Shown: positions 7,814-15,103, numbered from the stretch's first letter. The stretch: DNA of 23,280 nucleotides from Clostridia bacterium (GCA_003557085.1 PWPR01000165.1:1-23280); one strand, 5' to 3'. Notes: generated by a model not told the origin, from the sequence alone. Numbers and translations are program-made.

Positions 7814-9694
7814 TCACTGATTAAGTAAGCTGATTGCCTCACTTCTGTTTTTGACATCAAGTTTTTGATAAATATTGCTAAGGTGCCATTTCACTGTTTC
7901 AACAGAAATGAAAAGCTCCTGAGCTATCTCTTTATTGGTCTTTCCTTTAATTAAGAGCTCAAAGATTTCAATTTCTCTCTTTGTTAGTTTAGTATACAAG
8001 CTTGTACTGCTAATAGAAGTAGTACTCTCTTCAAACATTTTTATAATAAGGTCTTTATACTTATGAATTTCACTGTTACTAAAGTAATCATTACATGTAT
8101 TAATTAAAATATCGTAAAAAGTCAAATCAAGTTTTAAAAAATCTACTACAGAAATTAAGTAATCAGCTTGATATGCTTGAGTTAAAGCTTGAGCTAGATA
8201 CTTATAAGATTTGTCTTCATCTGATAAATAGTAGTAAGTTAGACTAGCTAGTAGTAGCTTTTCTACAGTGTGCTTTTTATTGATATTATTAATTTTAAGT
8301 AAAGAAGCAGTAGATTTTCTAGCTTTTTGCAACTCATTTTTCTTTAAGTTTATCAAGGTCTGAATTATAACGTCTTCAATTTGCCAAGACTTATTTATAG
8401 CTATATCTAACTCTTTTAGTAGCTCTTCTGCTTTCTCATATTCATCAAGCATAAGATAAGTTTTCAAAGTGATAATTGAAGACTCAAACATAATGTAGGG
8501 AGGCATATCTTCAATAACTTTGGTGGAGTTCAGTTTAGCGGTAATATCATAAACTTCAGATATTTTATCTTCAGATAGTAGCAGTTTTGCATAGAACAAG
8601 TTTGCATAGCAAACTTTTAGCTTGTCGTCTTTTGAGGCCATTTCTTTACTCAAGTGTTCTCTTGCCTTTATGAAGTTGCCTCTTTCTCTATGTAGTTCAG
8701 AAATAAAAATGTAAATTAAAGAATTCTTTTCTAGAGCAAGCTCTCTTATGCAATTAGCAGAAGTATCTTCAATGAATGACTTCATTTCTCTAATTGCACC
8801 CATTGAATACCATAAATTAAGAAGTTTAAAAGATGAAACAGCAGTAAAAAACTGATCGTTTTTAACTATGCTTTTTTTATAGATGTTTGAGTAAACTTTA
8901 GCAGCATAGCTATGTTTTGCTATAAGAGCAAGAATATCAGCTTCAACAATTTCTAAGATGCATTCCCAAAAGTAGTTTAGGGTAAAAGATCTCTTTTTAG
9001 CTATTTCTAGGTAATGAACAGCTTCATTAGGCTTGTTTTCTAAAAAGAATAGATAAGCCTTTAAAATATCATGAATTTTTCTTAGTTCAGTGAAGCTGTT
9101 TAGTAAAATGATTTGTTCTCTTGCTAAGTGAAGGTTTTTAGTGATAAGAGCACAAAACGTTTTAATTGCAACTAGCATAGGGTATTTAACTAACTGCCTC
9201 TCTGACAACTTCAGCAGATAATTCAAAGTCTTTGAGACATCAAGAAGCTTTAGTAAAACAGCTTGGTGACAATGAAGATATTCAGCTAACAGGTCAAAAT
9301 GCTTTTGTGAGTTTAATAAACTGAAAATGTCAGTTATTAACTCATTTTCTTCATAATAATCTAATATTACCTTGAGCTTATTCTCTTTTAGATAGATTCG
9401 ATTATTAAAGAGATTTTGGATATCTTCTTTGTACTTATACACAATTAACTTGTTTTTAGCTTCCTGATAAACCATGCCAAAATCTACTAGCTCAAAGAGT
9501 CCTGCGCTGACAGTATTGGTTGAAAAGAATTTTTCAACTAGCTCAAGAGTGAAGCAAGGTAAAGCAGCACTTAATGAAATTAGTTTCTTAGAATCTTCTG
9601 AAAGACTTTGTACTGCTTTATCATCGAAAAGCTTTGATTGCGCTAAAATAGCATAAACTTCAATAGTTCTAATGTTAACCACCTCACTGAACAT
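7814..9694 (-). CDS. LuxR-family regulator, MalT-like but without the NTPase domain
   Basis: 626 residues. The C-terminal LuxR helix-turn-helix is clear (about 568-624: LTKREIEIFELLIKGKTNKE, then VETVKWHLSNIYQKLDVKNR). The central region is helical and TPR-like. The N-terminus (about 15-100) corresponds to the winged-helix segment that follows the ATPase in MalT-type proteins; compare LSAALPCFTLELVEKF and LFELVDFGMVY with the regulator at the left edge. No Walker A or B precedes it. It is therefore a LAL-type regulator lacking the NTPase, and probably ATP-independent. Start: ATG 9694 has no ribosome site upstream, while a GAGGTGG lies inside the reading frame at 9685-9679, five bases before an ATT codon (9673-9671), so the start is uncertain by seven codons. 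It is transcribed away from the DJ-1/PfpI cluster and is a candidate regulator of it (inference). Confidence 0.87.
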   Translation of the reverse strand: MFSEVVNIRTIEVYAILAQSKLFDDKAVQSLSEDSKKLISLSAALPCFTLELVEKFFSTNTVSAGLFELVDFGMVYQEAKNKLIVYKYKEDIQNLFNNRIYLKENKLKVILDYYEENELITDIFSLLNSQKHFDLLAEYLHCHQAVLLKLLDVSKTLNYLLKLSERQLVKYPMLVAIKTFCALITKNLHLAREQIILLNSFTELRKIHDILKAYLFFLENKPNEAVHYLEIAKKRSFTLNYFWECILEIVEADILALIAKHSYAAKVYSNIYKKSIVKNDQFFTAVSSFKLLNLWYSMGAIREMKSFIEDTSANCIRELALEKNSLIYIFISELHRERGNFIKAREHLSKEMASKDDKLKVCYANLFYAKLLLSEDKISEVYDITAKLNSTKVIEDMPPYIMFESSIITLKTYLMLDEYEKAEELLKELDIAINKSWQIEDVIIQTLINLKKNELQKARKSTASLLKINNINKKHTVEKLLLASLTYYYLSDEDKSYKYLAQALTQAYQADYLISVVDFLKLDLTFYDILINTCNDYFSNSEIHKYKDLIIKMFEESTTSISSTSLYTKLTKREIEIFELLIKGKTNKEIAQELFISVETVKWHLSNIYQKLDVKNRSEAISLLNQ

Positions 9695-9726
9695 AGTATT
9701 AAACTATAAAAGTAATAGCAGTTGTT

Positions 9727-9755
9727 ATCATATAAAGTATAAGAGATATAGCCAA
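9727..9755 (-). promoter_or_regulatory. Sigma-A-type promoter of the NTPase-less regulator
   Basis: Minus strand: TTGGCT (9755-9750), a 17-bp spacer and TATGAT (9732-9727). The predicted transcript starts near 9720, giving a leader of only about 25 bases before ATG 9694. Confidence 0.6.
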
Positions 9756-10140
9756 GCTATGTTTTATGCTGAGACTTTCATGTCAATTATGACCATATCC
9801 TACTACTAAATTTCTAGCAACATGGTTTATCTTCTAGAATCTTCTCCTAAAATCCTCTATTCATTTTTGTGTATTAGTAAAAATTGCTAGCCTCAAATGT
9901 GTCAATATCATTTCAAGCAAATCGTAGAAATCAAGAGTAAACAGTGTTATTTGACTTTCTTATAAAACTATCTTTAATTCGATGAATATATAAACTAAAT
10001 ACTACATATGTTCAAATAATAGAAAAAAGTATCATAAATAATACATATTTAGGCAATTAACATAGATATTAGCCAATCACAAAAAATATTAGATAATATG
10101 AAAAAACTATTGACTTTCTATATACATCAAATTAAATTAA

Positions 10141-10149
10141 TGCTATAAT
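10141..10149 (+). promoter_or_regulatory. Extended -10 promoter of the DJ-1/PfpI cluster
   Basis: TGCTATAAT is a perfect extended -10 (TGnTATAAT). The same nine bases recur at 12782-12790 before the Fe-S protein gene. No good -35 is found at 17 bp. The leader would be about 130 bases long. Confidence 0.6.
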
Positions 10150-10285
10150 ACTGCCACAGGAGTTAGACGGATAAAGAATATTTTTATTAGTATAAAAATA
10201 TAAAAAAGTTACTTTATGAAATACCCATAAAAAGTATTTGGTTTTGATATTGTGAAAAGTGATTAGTAGAAAGGGATAATCAGTT

Positions 10286-10927
10286 ATGAAAAAAATCGGA
10301 TTAGTACTCATTTTAGTCATGATAATAGCTCTAGTTTATGCAGCAATTGGTAGTATGGCAGAAGATGAACTAGATCTCACAGGTGCAGTTGTTGCAGTAA
10401 TAATCGGTGAAGGATATAACGAAGTGGAAACTAGTAGTATTCTAGAGTATCTAGAAAATAGAAATGTAGAAGTGATATTAGCAGGAGTAGAAATAACTAC
10501 TGTCACTCCATATGATAGATTAAGGGTTACAAGAGAAGTAGAAGTTTTAGTTAAGGACATAAATCCAAATGAGATAGATGGGCTAGTTTTTCCAGGTGGC
10601 TATGCTGCTGATAATTTGGCTACAAATGAAGATGTAACAAATCTTGTAAGAAAAGTTGATGAACTAGGAAAACCATGTGCAGCGATACGAAATGCACCTG
10701 TTGTTTTTGCTGAAGCAAAAATTGTTGAAGGCAGAAATGTGACATCGGATTACTGGCAACAAAATCCATTAAATAGAGCTAAGGCAAACTGGACAAGTGA
10801 AAGAGTCGTTGTAGATGATAACTTGATTACCTCAAGAGGAGCTAGAAGATGGATTCAGGATTTAAGATATTTTAACGCGGAAATAGGATTACTCCTTAAT
10901 AAGATTTTAATAAATAGAGATAGATAA
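10286..10927 (+). CDS. Exported DJ-1/PfpI-family protein, paralogue 1 (nucleophile cysteine missing)
   Basis: 213 residues. MKK plus a hydrophobic stretch (residues 4-23) gives a signal peptide or N-terminal anchor; the DJ-1/PfpI domain starts near residue 31. Conserved pieces: VVAVIIGEGYNEVE (Glu48 aligns with DJ-1 Glu18), GLVFPGGYAADNL (101-111), and the nucleophile elbow, which here reads CAAIRNAP. The position that is Cys in paralogues 2 and 3 is Arg135 (codon CGA); a Cys sits four residues earlier (Cys131). The TSR...DLRYFN segment near the C-terminus has about four extra residues compared with the other copies. The enzyme may therefore be inactive, or serve as a partner in a heteromer of this dimerising family. 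SD AAAGGG before ATG. First gene of a three-gene tandem family. Confidence 0.88.
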   Translation: MKKIGLVLILVMIIALVYAAIGSMAEDELDLTGAVVAVIIGEGYNEVETSSILEYLENRNVEVILAGVEITTVTPYDRLRVTREVEVLVKDINPNEIDGLVFPGGYAADNLATNEDVTNLVRKVDELGKPCAAIRNAPVVFAEAKIVEGRNVTSDYWQQNPLNRAKANWTSERVVVDDNLITSRGARRWIQDLRYFNAEIGLLLNKILINRDR

Positions 10928-11037
10928 CTGCCTAAAATCTCTAGTTAACTCTGCAGAGCAATTTTAACTACTAAAAGCACTAAAGAATAGTAAGCTTGCA
11001 TAGAACTAAACAGACGAATTTTTGTAAGAGGTAAATA

Positions 11038-11670
11038 ATGAAAAGAATACTTGGAATTTTAATAGTAATCAGCTTGATTTCAATTGTAACGATTATGTCT
11101 TTAGAAAAGCCTCCTAAAAGTGATTTAAACCTAACAGGAGCTAAGGTAATTATGCTAATAGGTGAGGGATATAATGAACAGGAAGCAGGTAGTACTATCA
11201 AATATCTTGTTGAAAGAGGAGCAGAAGTAATCATTGTTGGGACGGACCTTATTAGTGTAACCTCATATGATAATACGGGTATATCAAGAAGAATAGAGAA
11301 GCTAGTAAATGAAATTAACATAGAAGAGATAGATGCTATTGTAGTTCCTGGTGGTCAATCAGCTTACCAACTGTCTAAAAATCAAGATGTTTTAGTATTT
11401 GTAAGAACTGCTTACTTAGAAGGGAAGTTATGTGCAGCAATTTGTTCAGGGCCTAGTGTTTTCATAGAAGCAGGGATACTTGCAGGAAAAAGTGCTACTG
11501 CACAGTTTGGTCTAAAAGAAGATTTAACAAGAAGTGGAGCTATGTGGCTTAATTCAAAGGTTGTTGTAGATGAAAACTTAGTAACTTCTAGAATGCCAAG
11601 CGACCTAAGATATTTTAATAAAGAAATAGGCATTATGTTAGAAAAGCTTCTTGAAAATAGAGAAAGCTAA
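11038..11670 (+). CDS. Exported DJ-1/PfpI-family protein, paralogue 2
   Basis: 210 residues. An N-terminal hydrophobic segment (about 4-22) follows MKR, predicting export or anchoring. The DJ-1/PfpI domain has GEGYNEQE (Glu49 aligned to DJ-1 Glu18), VVPGGQSAYQL and an intact nucleophile elbow, AAICSGP with Cys136, and it ends TSRMPSDLRYFNKE. Known activities in this superfamily include peptidase, glyoxalase/deglycase and chaperone functions; which applies outside the membrane is unknown. AGAGGT lies 5 bases before ATG. It starts 110 bases after paralogue 1, with no terminator seen between, so the two are probably co-transcribed. This copy is the most diverged of the three in sequence (for example SYDNTGISRR where the others have PYDR.RV.RE). 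Confidence 0.9.
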   Translation: MKRILGILIVISLISIVTIMSLEKPPKSDLNLTGAKVIMLIGEGYNEQEAGSTIKYLVERGAEVIIVGTDLISVTSYDNTGISRRIEKLVNEINIEEIDAIVVPGGQSAYQLSKNQDVLVFVRTAYLEGKLCAAICSGPSVFIEAGILAGKSATAQFGLKEDLTRSGAMWLNSKVVVDENLVTSRMPSDLRYFNKEIGIMLEKLLENRES

Positions 11671-11720
11671 AAGTCCAAGTTCTTCTAGGTTTTTACTAAG
11701 TTAAATAGTGCTAGCATAAG

Positions 11721-11762
11721 CTGCTATTAATACCTAAAGCATATAATAGCAGTGGATATTAT
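11721..11762. repeat. Inverted repeat upstream of paralogue 3
   Basis: CTGCTATTA (11721-11729) and TAATAGCAG (11754-11762) form a perfect 9-bp inverted repeat with a 24-base spacer. No T-run follows on the plus strand, so it is more likely an operator or weak attenuator than a terminator. The right arm is part of the candidate motif shared with the 9695-10285 region. Confidence 0.5.
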
Positions 11763-11842
11763 TAAACTTTAGTCATAAGCAAAAAAACAATGACAATACG
11801 GTAATAGGGTCATATAGCTAAAAATTTTATAATAAATGAAGT

Positions 11843-11872
11843 ATGACAAAGCAAAAAGCAATAGGTTATAAA
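11843..11872 (+). promoter_or_regulatory. Possible promoter for paralogue 3
   Basis: ATGACA (11843-11848), an 18-bp spacer and TATAAA (11867-11872). A TATAAT also occurs at 11895-11900 without a good -35. Paralogue 3 lies 258 bases after paralogue 2, enough for its own promoter. Confidence 0.35.
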
Positions 11873-11928
11873 GTGAACATGATGTTTGCTTAAGTATAAT
11901 TAAATTTAAATAAAGAGGAGATTAATTG

Positions 11929-12558
11929 ATGAAGAAAAAAGTAATAGCAGTAGTTGCAATTCTTGTAATTGCTATAGCATTTGTGATGTTTAGTGTTTTA
12001 GCTGAAGATGATTTAGATCTGAATGGTGCGGTTGTAGCAGTACTAATAGGTGAAGGGTATAATGAACAAGAAGCTGGTAGTTCTATAGAGTATCTAGAAG
12101 CTAGAGGAGTAGAAGTAATAATAGCAGGAGTAGAACTGACTACCGTTACTCCATATGATAGAGTTAGGGTTTCAAGAGAAATAGAAGTTTTGGTTAAAGA
12201 TATAAATCTTGACGAGATAGATGCTCTTGTTGTGCCAGGAGGATATGCTGCTAATAATCTTGCTAGAGATGATGATGTTATAAGCCTAGTAAGAGAAGTT
12301 GTTGAATCAGGCAAACCATTGGCTGCCATTTGTACTGGCCCGATTGTCTTAGCTGAAGCCGATGTTGTTCAAGGTAGAACTGTAACCTCACAAAGCGGAC
12401 TGCAAAATGCTTTTTCCAGAGCCAATGCTAACTGGATAAGTTCAAGAGTTGTTGTGGATGAGAATATAATTACGTCAAGAAGACCTAGAGATTTGAGATT
12501 CTTTAATGCAGAAATAGGTATCATTTTAAGAGGAATCATTGAAACTAAAGCAAATTAA
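11929..12558 (+). CDS. Exported DJ-1/PfpI-family protein, paralogue 3
   Basis: 209 residues from ATG 11929, 8 bases after AGGAG; the in-frame TTG at 11926 is less well spaced. A basic MKKK start and a hydrophobic stretch (5-24) predict a signal peptide or anchor. The DJ-1/PfpI domain: GEGYNEQE (Glu48), ALVVPGGYAANNL, nucleophile elbow AAICTGP with Cys135, C-terminal TSRRPRDLRFFNAE. It is closest to paralogue 1 across most of its length (VTPYDR, ANW, SRVVVD/SERVVVD), so paralogue 1 probably arose by duplication from a cysteine-containing ancestor. It ends at a strong terminator that closes the cluster. Confidence 0.9.
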   Translation: MKKKVIAVVAILVIAIAFVMFSVLAEDDLDLNGAVVAVLIGEGYNEQEAGSSIEYLEARGVEVIIAGVELTTVTPYDRVRVSREIEVLVKDINLDEIDALVVPGGYAANNLARDDDVISLVREVVESGKPLAAICTGPIVLAEADVVQGRTVTSQSGLQNAFSRANANWISSRVVVDENIITSRRPRDLRFFNAEIGIILRGIIETKAN

Positions 12559-12571
12559 AAAAACTACAAGT

Positions 12572-12603
12572 ACTGCTGGCATAAAAAATGCTGGCAGTTT
12601 TTT
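12572..12603 (+). terminator. Rho-independent terminator of the DJ-1/PfpI cluster
   Basis: An 11-bp stem (12572-12582 with 12588-12598, two G-U pairs) and an AAAAA loop, followed by a run of six T. Confidence 0.88.
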
Positions 12604-12781
12604 ATATGATAACTGGTAGCAAATAGTAGTGCTCATCGCAAGTTAGTTTTAGTAAATGAAATGAAGGTTGTGACTATACGAAACTTTTTAAAGCCTAATC
12701 TACTCAATATAAAAATAATATTAAATACAATTAAAATCAACAAAAAAATAAGCAAAAAAACTTTTATTAGTGAGTTTGCTA

Positions 12782-12790
12782 TGCTATAAT
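12782..12790 (+). promoter_or_regulatory. Extended -10 promoter of the Fe-S protein gene
   Basis: TGCTATAAT, identical to the extended -10 at 10141-10149. There is no clear -35. Transcription would start near 12797. Confidence 0.6.
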
Positions 12791-12791
12791 A

Positions 12792-12837
12792 TGAAACTCC
12801 ATGACCTAAATGGATAATCTATAGTTGAGGAGTTTCA
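12792..12837 (+). promoter_or_regulatory. Inverted repeat covering the start region and RBS of the Fe-S protein gene
   Basis: TGAAACTCC (12792-12800) pairs perfectly with GGAGTTTCA (12829-12837). The right arm contains part of the GAGGAG ribosome site (12827-12832) and the left arm sits at the predicted transcription start. It could hide the ribosome site in RNA if transcription starts slightly upstream, or act as a DNA operator. Confidence 0.5.
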
Positions 12838-12839
12838 AA

Positions 12840-13391
12840 ATGAAAAATATACAAAATAGACTTTTCTTTGCTACAATATTAGTTTTTATAATTGGAATGG
12901 TTAATATATCTTTTACTCTTTTAGCGTTTGTGTGCTTTATCACTCCTTTTGTGCTCTACTTCAAAAGTGGTAAACCTTTATGGTGTAGATATATTTGTCC
13001 AAGAGCTGGGATGTTTACCAAGTTTTTGAGCAAAATAAGTCTAAAAAAGAAAATGCCTAGACTGCTTAGAAGTAATAATCTTAAAAAATTAGTTATTGGT
13101 TACTTTATCTTTAACATGACTTTAGCTGTTGTTACAAGCTTTATGGTAGCATCTGGGAGAATTACTGGTTTAGAGCACATTAGGTTTTTAATGTTTTTTA
13201 GGCTACCATTTGAGTTGCCGCAAATACTGACTTTAGATATTTCACCAGCAATAACTCATTTAGGATATAGAATATATTCTATGATGTTTACTACGGTTTT
13301 GATAGGATTGATTCTGGGAGTACTATATACACCTAGAACATGGTGTGTAATATGTCCAATTCAGAATTTAACAAAACCACGTAAACAATAG
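12840..13391 (+). CDS. Small membrane 4Fe-4S protein (NapH/NosR/YccM-like domain)
   Basis: 183 residues from ATG 12840, 7 bases after GAGGAG; a TTG at 12825 is in frame but lies before that site. Several hydrophobic segments (about 8-41, 84-105, 147-164). Two cysteine clusters at membrane borders: C49-RYI-C53-P and C169-VI-C172-P, each preceded by Trp. This matches the Fer4_5-type paired motif of NapH/NosR/CcoG-related proteins, although the second motif is CX2CP rather than CX3CP. It probably carries one or two Fe-S centres moving electrons at the membrane. Quinol or FMN partners are not encoded here. It is a single gene with its own promoter and terminator, directly after the exported DJ-1 cluster, which may point to extracytoplasmic redox work (inference). 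Confidence 0.82.
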   Translation: MKNIQNRLFFATILVFIIGMVNISFTLLAFVCFITPFVLYFKSGKPLWCRYICPRAGMFTKFLSKISLKKKMPRLLRSNNLKKLVIGYFIFNMTLAVVTSFMVASGRITGLEHIRFLMFFRLPFELPQILTLDISPAITHLGYRIYSMMFTTVLIGLILGVLYTPRTWCVICPIQNLTKPRKQ

Positions 13392-13414
13392 TGAAATGCC
13401 AATATATATTTAAT

Positions 13415-13463
13415 AATCAGCAAAGTTAGAGCAAAATCACAGCTTTACTTTGCTGATTTTAAA
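13415..13463 (+). terminator. Rho-independent terminator after the Fe-S protein gene
   Basis: AATCAGCAAAGT (13415-13426) pairs perfectly with ACTTTGCTGATT (13447-13458), a 12-bp stem with a 20-base loop. T-rich sequence follows. Confidence 0.75.
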
Positions 13464-13649
13464 TTTTTGCTAATAGTAGCATTTCTAATTACTTCTCATG
13501 ATATACAGTGAAAAGTATAAGTAATTTAACAAAAGAAGTTTTCTCAATAGGATAGCTCTAAGTTTTCTAGAGGACTACAATTTGCAATAAAAGTTCTCTA
13601 TGTAAGTGAAGCAATATGACTAGTATACTTATGTTAGACTTTCTCATTG

Positions 13650-13707
13650 AACTAGGCTGGGTTTGGTGAATTAGGAATCCTTGTGGGCTTACCCCGAGGA
13701 GCGTCAA
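13650..13707 (+). mobile_element. Orphan right end (omega-RNA-like) of an IS200/IS605-type element
   Basis: The segment AGGCTGGGTTTGGTGAAT (13654-13671) is followed by GGAATCC, then a hairpin (13678-13687 with 13692-13700, loop CTTA, one bulged T) and then GAGCGTCAA. From memory of the family, GGCTGGGTT...GAATCC-hairpin-GAGGAGYGTCAA is the layout of the right end of TnpB-carrying IS200/IS605 (IS1341-type) elements, which also encodes the 3' part of the omega (reRNA) guide scaffold. No tnpA or tnpB is in this window, so it is a solo end, a MITE or a decayed copy. The rest of 13464-13782 shows no gene. Confidence 0.5.
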
Positions 13708-13782
13708 CATAACTGCCTACTTTTAGGGTGCATAAAAAACACATAGGGTGGTTTCTTGAAAGTATAAAACTAAGAATGCAAC

Positions 13783-14883
13783 TTAACTTACCTTTTGAGA
13801 CACTTGAATCTCTACTTTGACGCGTTTATCTCCTCTCTTGACTTCAAATATTACAATGTCTCCTACCTCTAATTCTTCAACAAGTTTATTAATGTTTTCT
13901 GATGTGAAAACTTGAGTACCGTTAAAAGTAATAATTCTATCACCTGGTAATAAGTCAACATCAGCATGCACTTGAAGTACATAGACTCCAGTGCTGTTAA
14001 GGTTATAAAGCCATGCTAATCTCCTATCTAAAACATCAATCATTGTAAATCCAAGATCAACTCTTCCAATAACATAACCAAACTCTATAAGGTCATCAAT
14101 AATACTGATTACTGAGTTAATAGGTATAGCAAACCCAAGGCCTTCAATTCCTGAACCACTGGTTTTAGCATTAACTATTCCCACAAGCTCTCCATGCTTA
14201 TTAAAGATTCCTCCACCAGAATTTCCTGGGTTAATAGCAGCAGAGGTTTGAAGCAAGGTCATCTCTTGCCCTTCCACTTCGATTTGTCTATCTAAGGCTG
14301 AGATGATTCCTTCAGTTACTGTGCCTCCTAATCTACCTAGGGGGCTGCCGATTACTACAGCAAGATCACCAACTGTTAAATTTGCAGAGTTACCTATATT
14401 AACAGGGCTAAGGTTTTCAGCATCTATTTTCAACACAGCAATATCACTTAGCATATCACTACCTAATAAAGTAGCTTCATGTTCTAATCCATTATCAAGT
14501 CTAACAGTAATTCTATGAGCATTATCTATTACGTGAGCATTAGTTACAATGTATCCATCAGCTGTTAAAATGACACCACTGCCAGCACCTTTTGATATGT
14601 ATTGTCCAACAATGCTTCCCCATTGCACAATTTCGGTAGATATTTCTACTACAGAGTCTTTATTAAGTTGTGCTATTTCAGGAATTGATAAAGCAGTTCT
14701 TTCACTTAAATTAAAGTCAAGATAAGCAAACTCTAGCTGAGAATTTGGGGTATGAGAATCTTCAAAAATGCTTATAGTATTGTTTATTAAAACTTGATTA
14801 GCTAACATGGATCCTGCATATCCTGAGAAAGCTGATAAAAGTGATATAGCAAGTACTATAGCAATAGCTTTTGACCTTTTCAT
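13783..14883 (-). CDS. HtrA/DegP-like membrane-anchored serine protease
   Basis: 366 residues with one N-terminal hydrophobic segment (about 6-29), so the protease domain lies outside the membrane. Chymotrypsin-like triad: His117 in TNAHV, Asp147 in SDIAVL, Ser222 in NPGNSGG. A single PDZ domain follows (about 275-362, with the LLPGDRIITFNG segment). This is the usual length and order for HtrA/DegS-like proteins of Gram-positive bacteria. It degrades or refolds misfolded exported proteins. A very strong AAGAGGAGG lies 7 bases before ATG. It is divergent from the trigger-factor-like lipoprotein, with 289 bases between, so the two may be co-regulated. HtrA, HtrB and YyxA-type members cannot be told apart here, so no symbol is given. 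Confidence 0.93.
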   Translation of the reverse strand: MKRSKAIAIVLAISLLSAFSGYAGSMLANQVLINNTISIFEDSHTPNSQLEFAYLDFNLSERTALSIPEIAQLNKDSVVEISTEIVQWGSIVGQYISKGAGSGVILTADGYIVTNAHVIDNAHRITVRLDNGLEHEATLLGSDMLSDIAVLKIDAENLSPVNIGNSANLTVGDLAVVIGSPLGRLGGTVTEGIISALDRQIEVEGQEMTLLQTSAAINPGNSGGGIFNKHGELVGIVNAKTSGSGIEGLGFAIPINSVISIIDDLIEFGYVIGRVDLGFTMIDVLDRRLAWLYNLNSTGVYVLQVHADVDLLPGDRIITFNGTQVFTSENINKLVEELEVGDIVIFEVKRGDKRVKVEIQVSQKVS

Positions 14884-14905
14884 GATATTACCTCCTCTTA
14901 TGTTA

Positions 14906-14933
14906 ATTATACATAAATCTGAGGAAAATATAA
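14906..14933 (-). promoter_or_regulatory. Possible promoter of the HtrA-like gene
   Basis: Minus strand: TATAAT (14911-14906) with TTATAT (14933-14928) 16 bp upstream. The -10 is perfect; the -35 is weak, as might be expected of a stress-regulated gene. Confidence 0.45.
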
Positions 14934-15103
14934 CTGTTGTTACAAGGTAGTTTATAAAAAATTTATGTTAGTGAGCAGTTTAGTAAAATTATCATATAGA
15001 TTGACACAAGTTATTAAATATGCAAGAATCATAAAGCAGTAGTTTTGCTATCTTAGCAAATGGGAACAATATTTTTTACAACTTTTTCACTTTAGATACA
15101 CTC

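Larger units (their letters stand above)
9695..10285. other. 590-bp divergent regulatory region, no gene
   Basis: No convincing coding frame on either strand. It contains the minus-strand promoter at 9755-9727, the plus-strand extended -10 at 10141-10149, and two copies of a candidate motif TAATAG-N7-TATCATA (9713-9732 and 10017-10036). A 10-bp all-AT hairpin lies in the 5' leader of the first DJ-1 gene (10178-10187 with 10192-10201). I saw no trace of the missing ATPase domain of the regulator here. Confidence 0.7.

Noticed and set aside
9695..10285. Decayed ATPase domain of the minus-strand regulator
   Set aside because: I found no P-loop or Walker B-like peptide in any minus-strand frame and saw many stops; a clear promoter also sits directly before the gene.
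11922..12329. Minus-strand open frames opposite the DJ-1/PfpI genes, repeated in all three copies
   Set aside because: They recur only because the paralogues are similar; the translations are Ser/Thr/Ala-rich shadows and no regulatory signals precede them.
13620..13725. SRP RNA, 6S RNA or a riboswitch in the gap between the Fe-S and HtrA-like genes
   Set aside because: No SRP tetraloop motif, no 6S layout and no riboswitch core I recognise; it lies between two convergent genes and fits an IS200/IS605 right end better.
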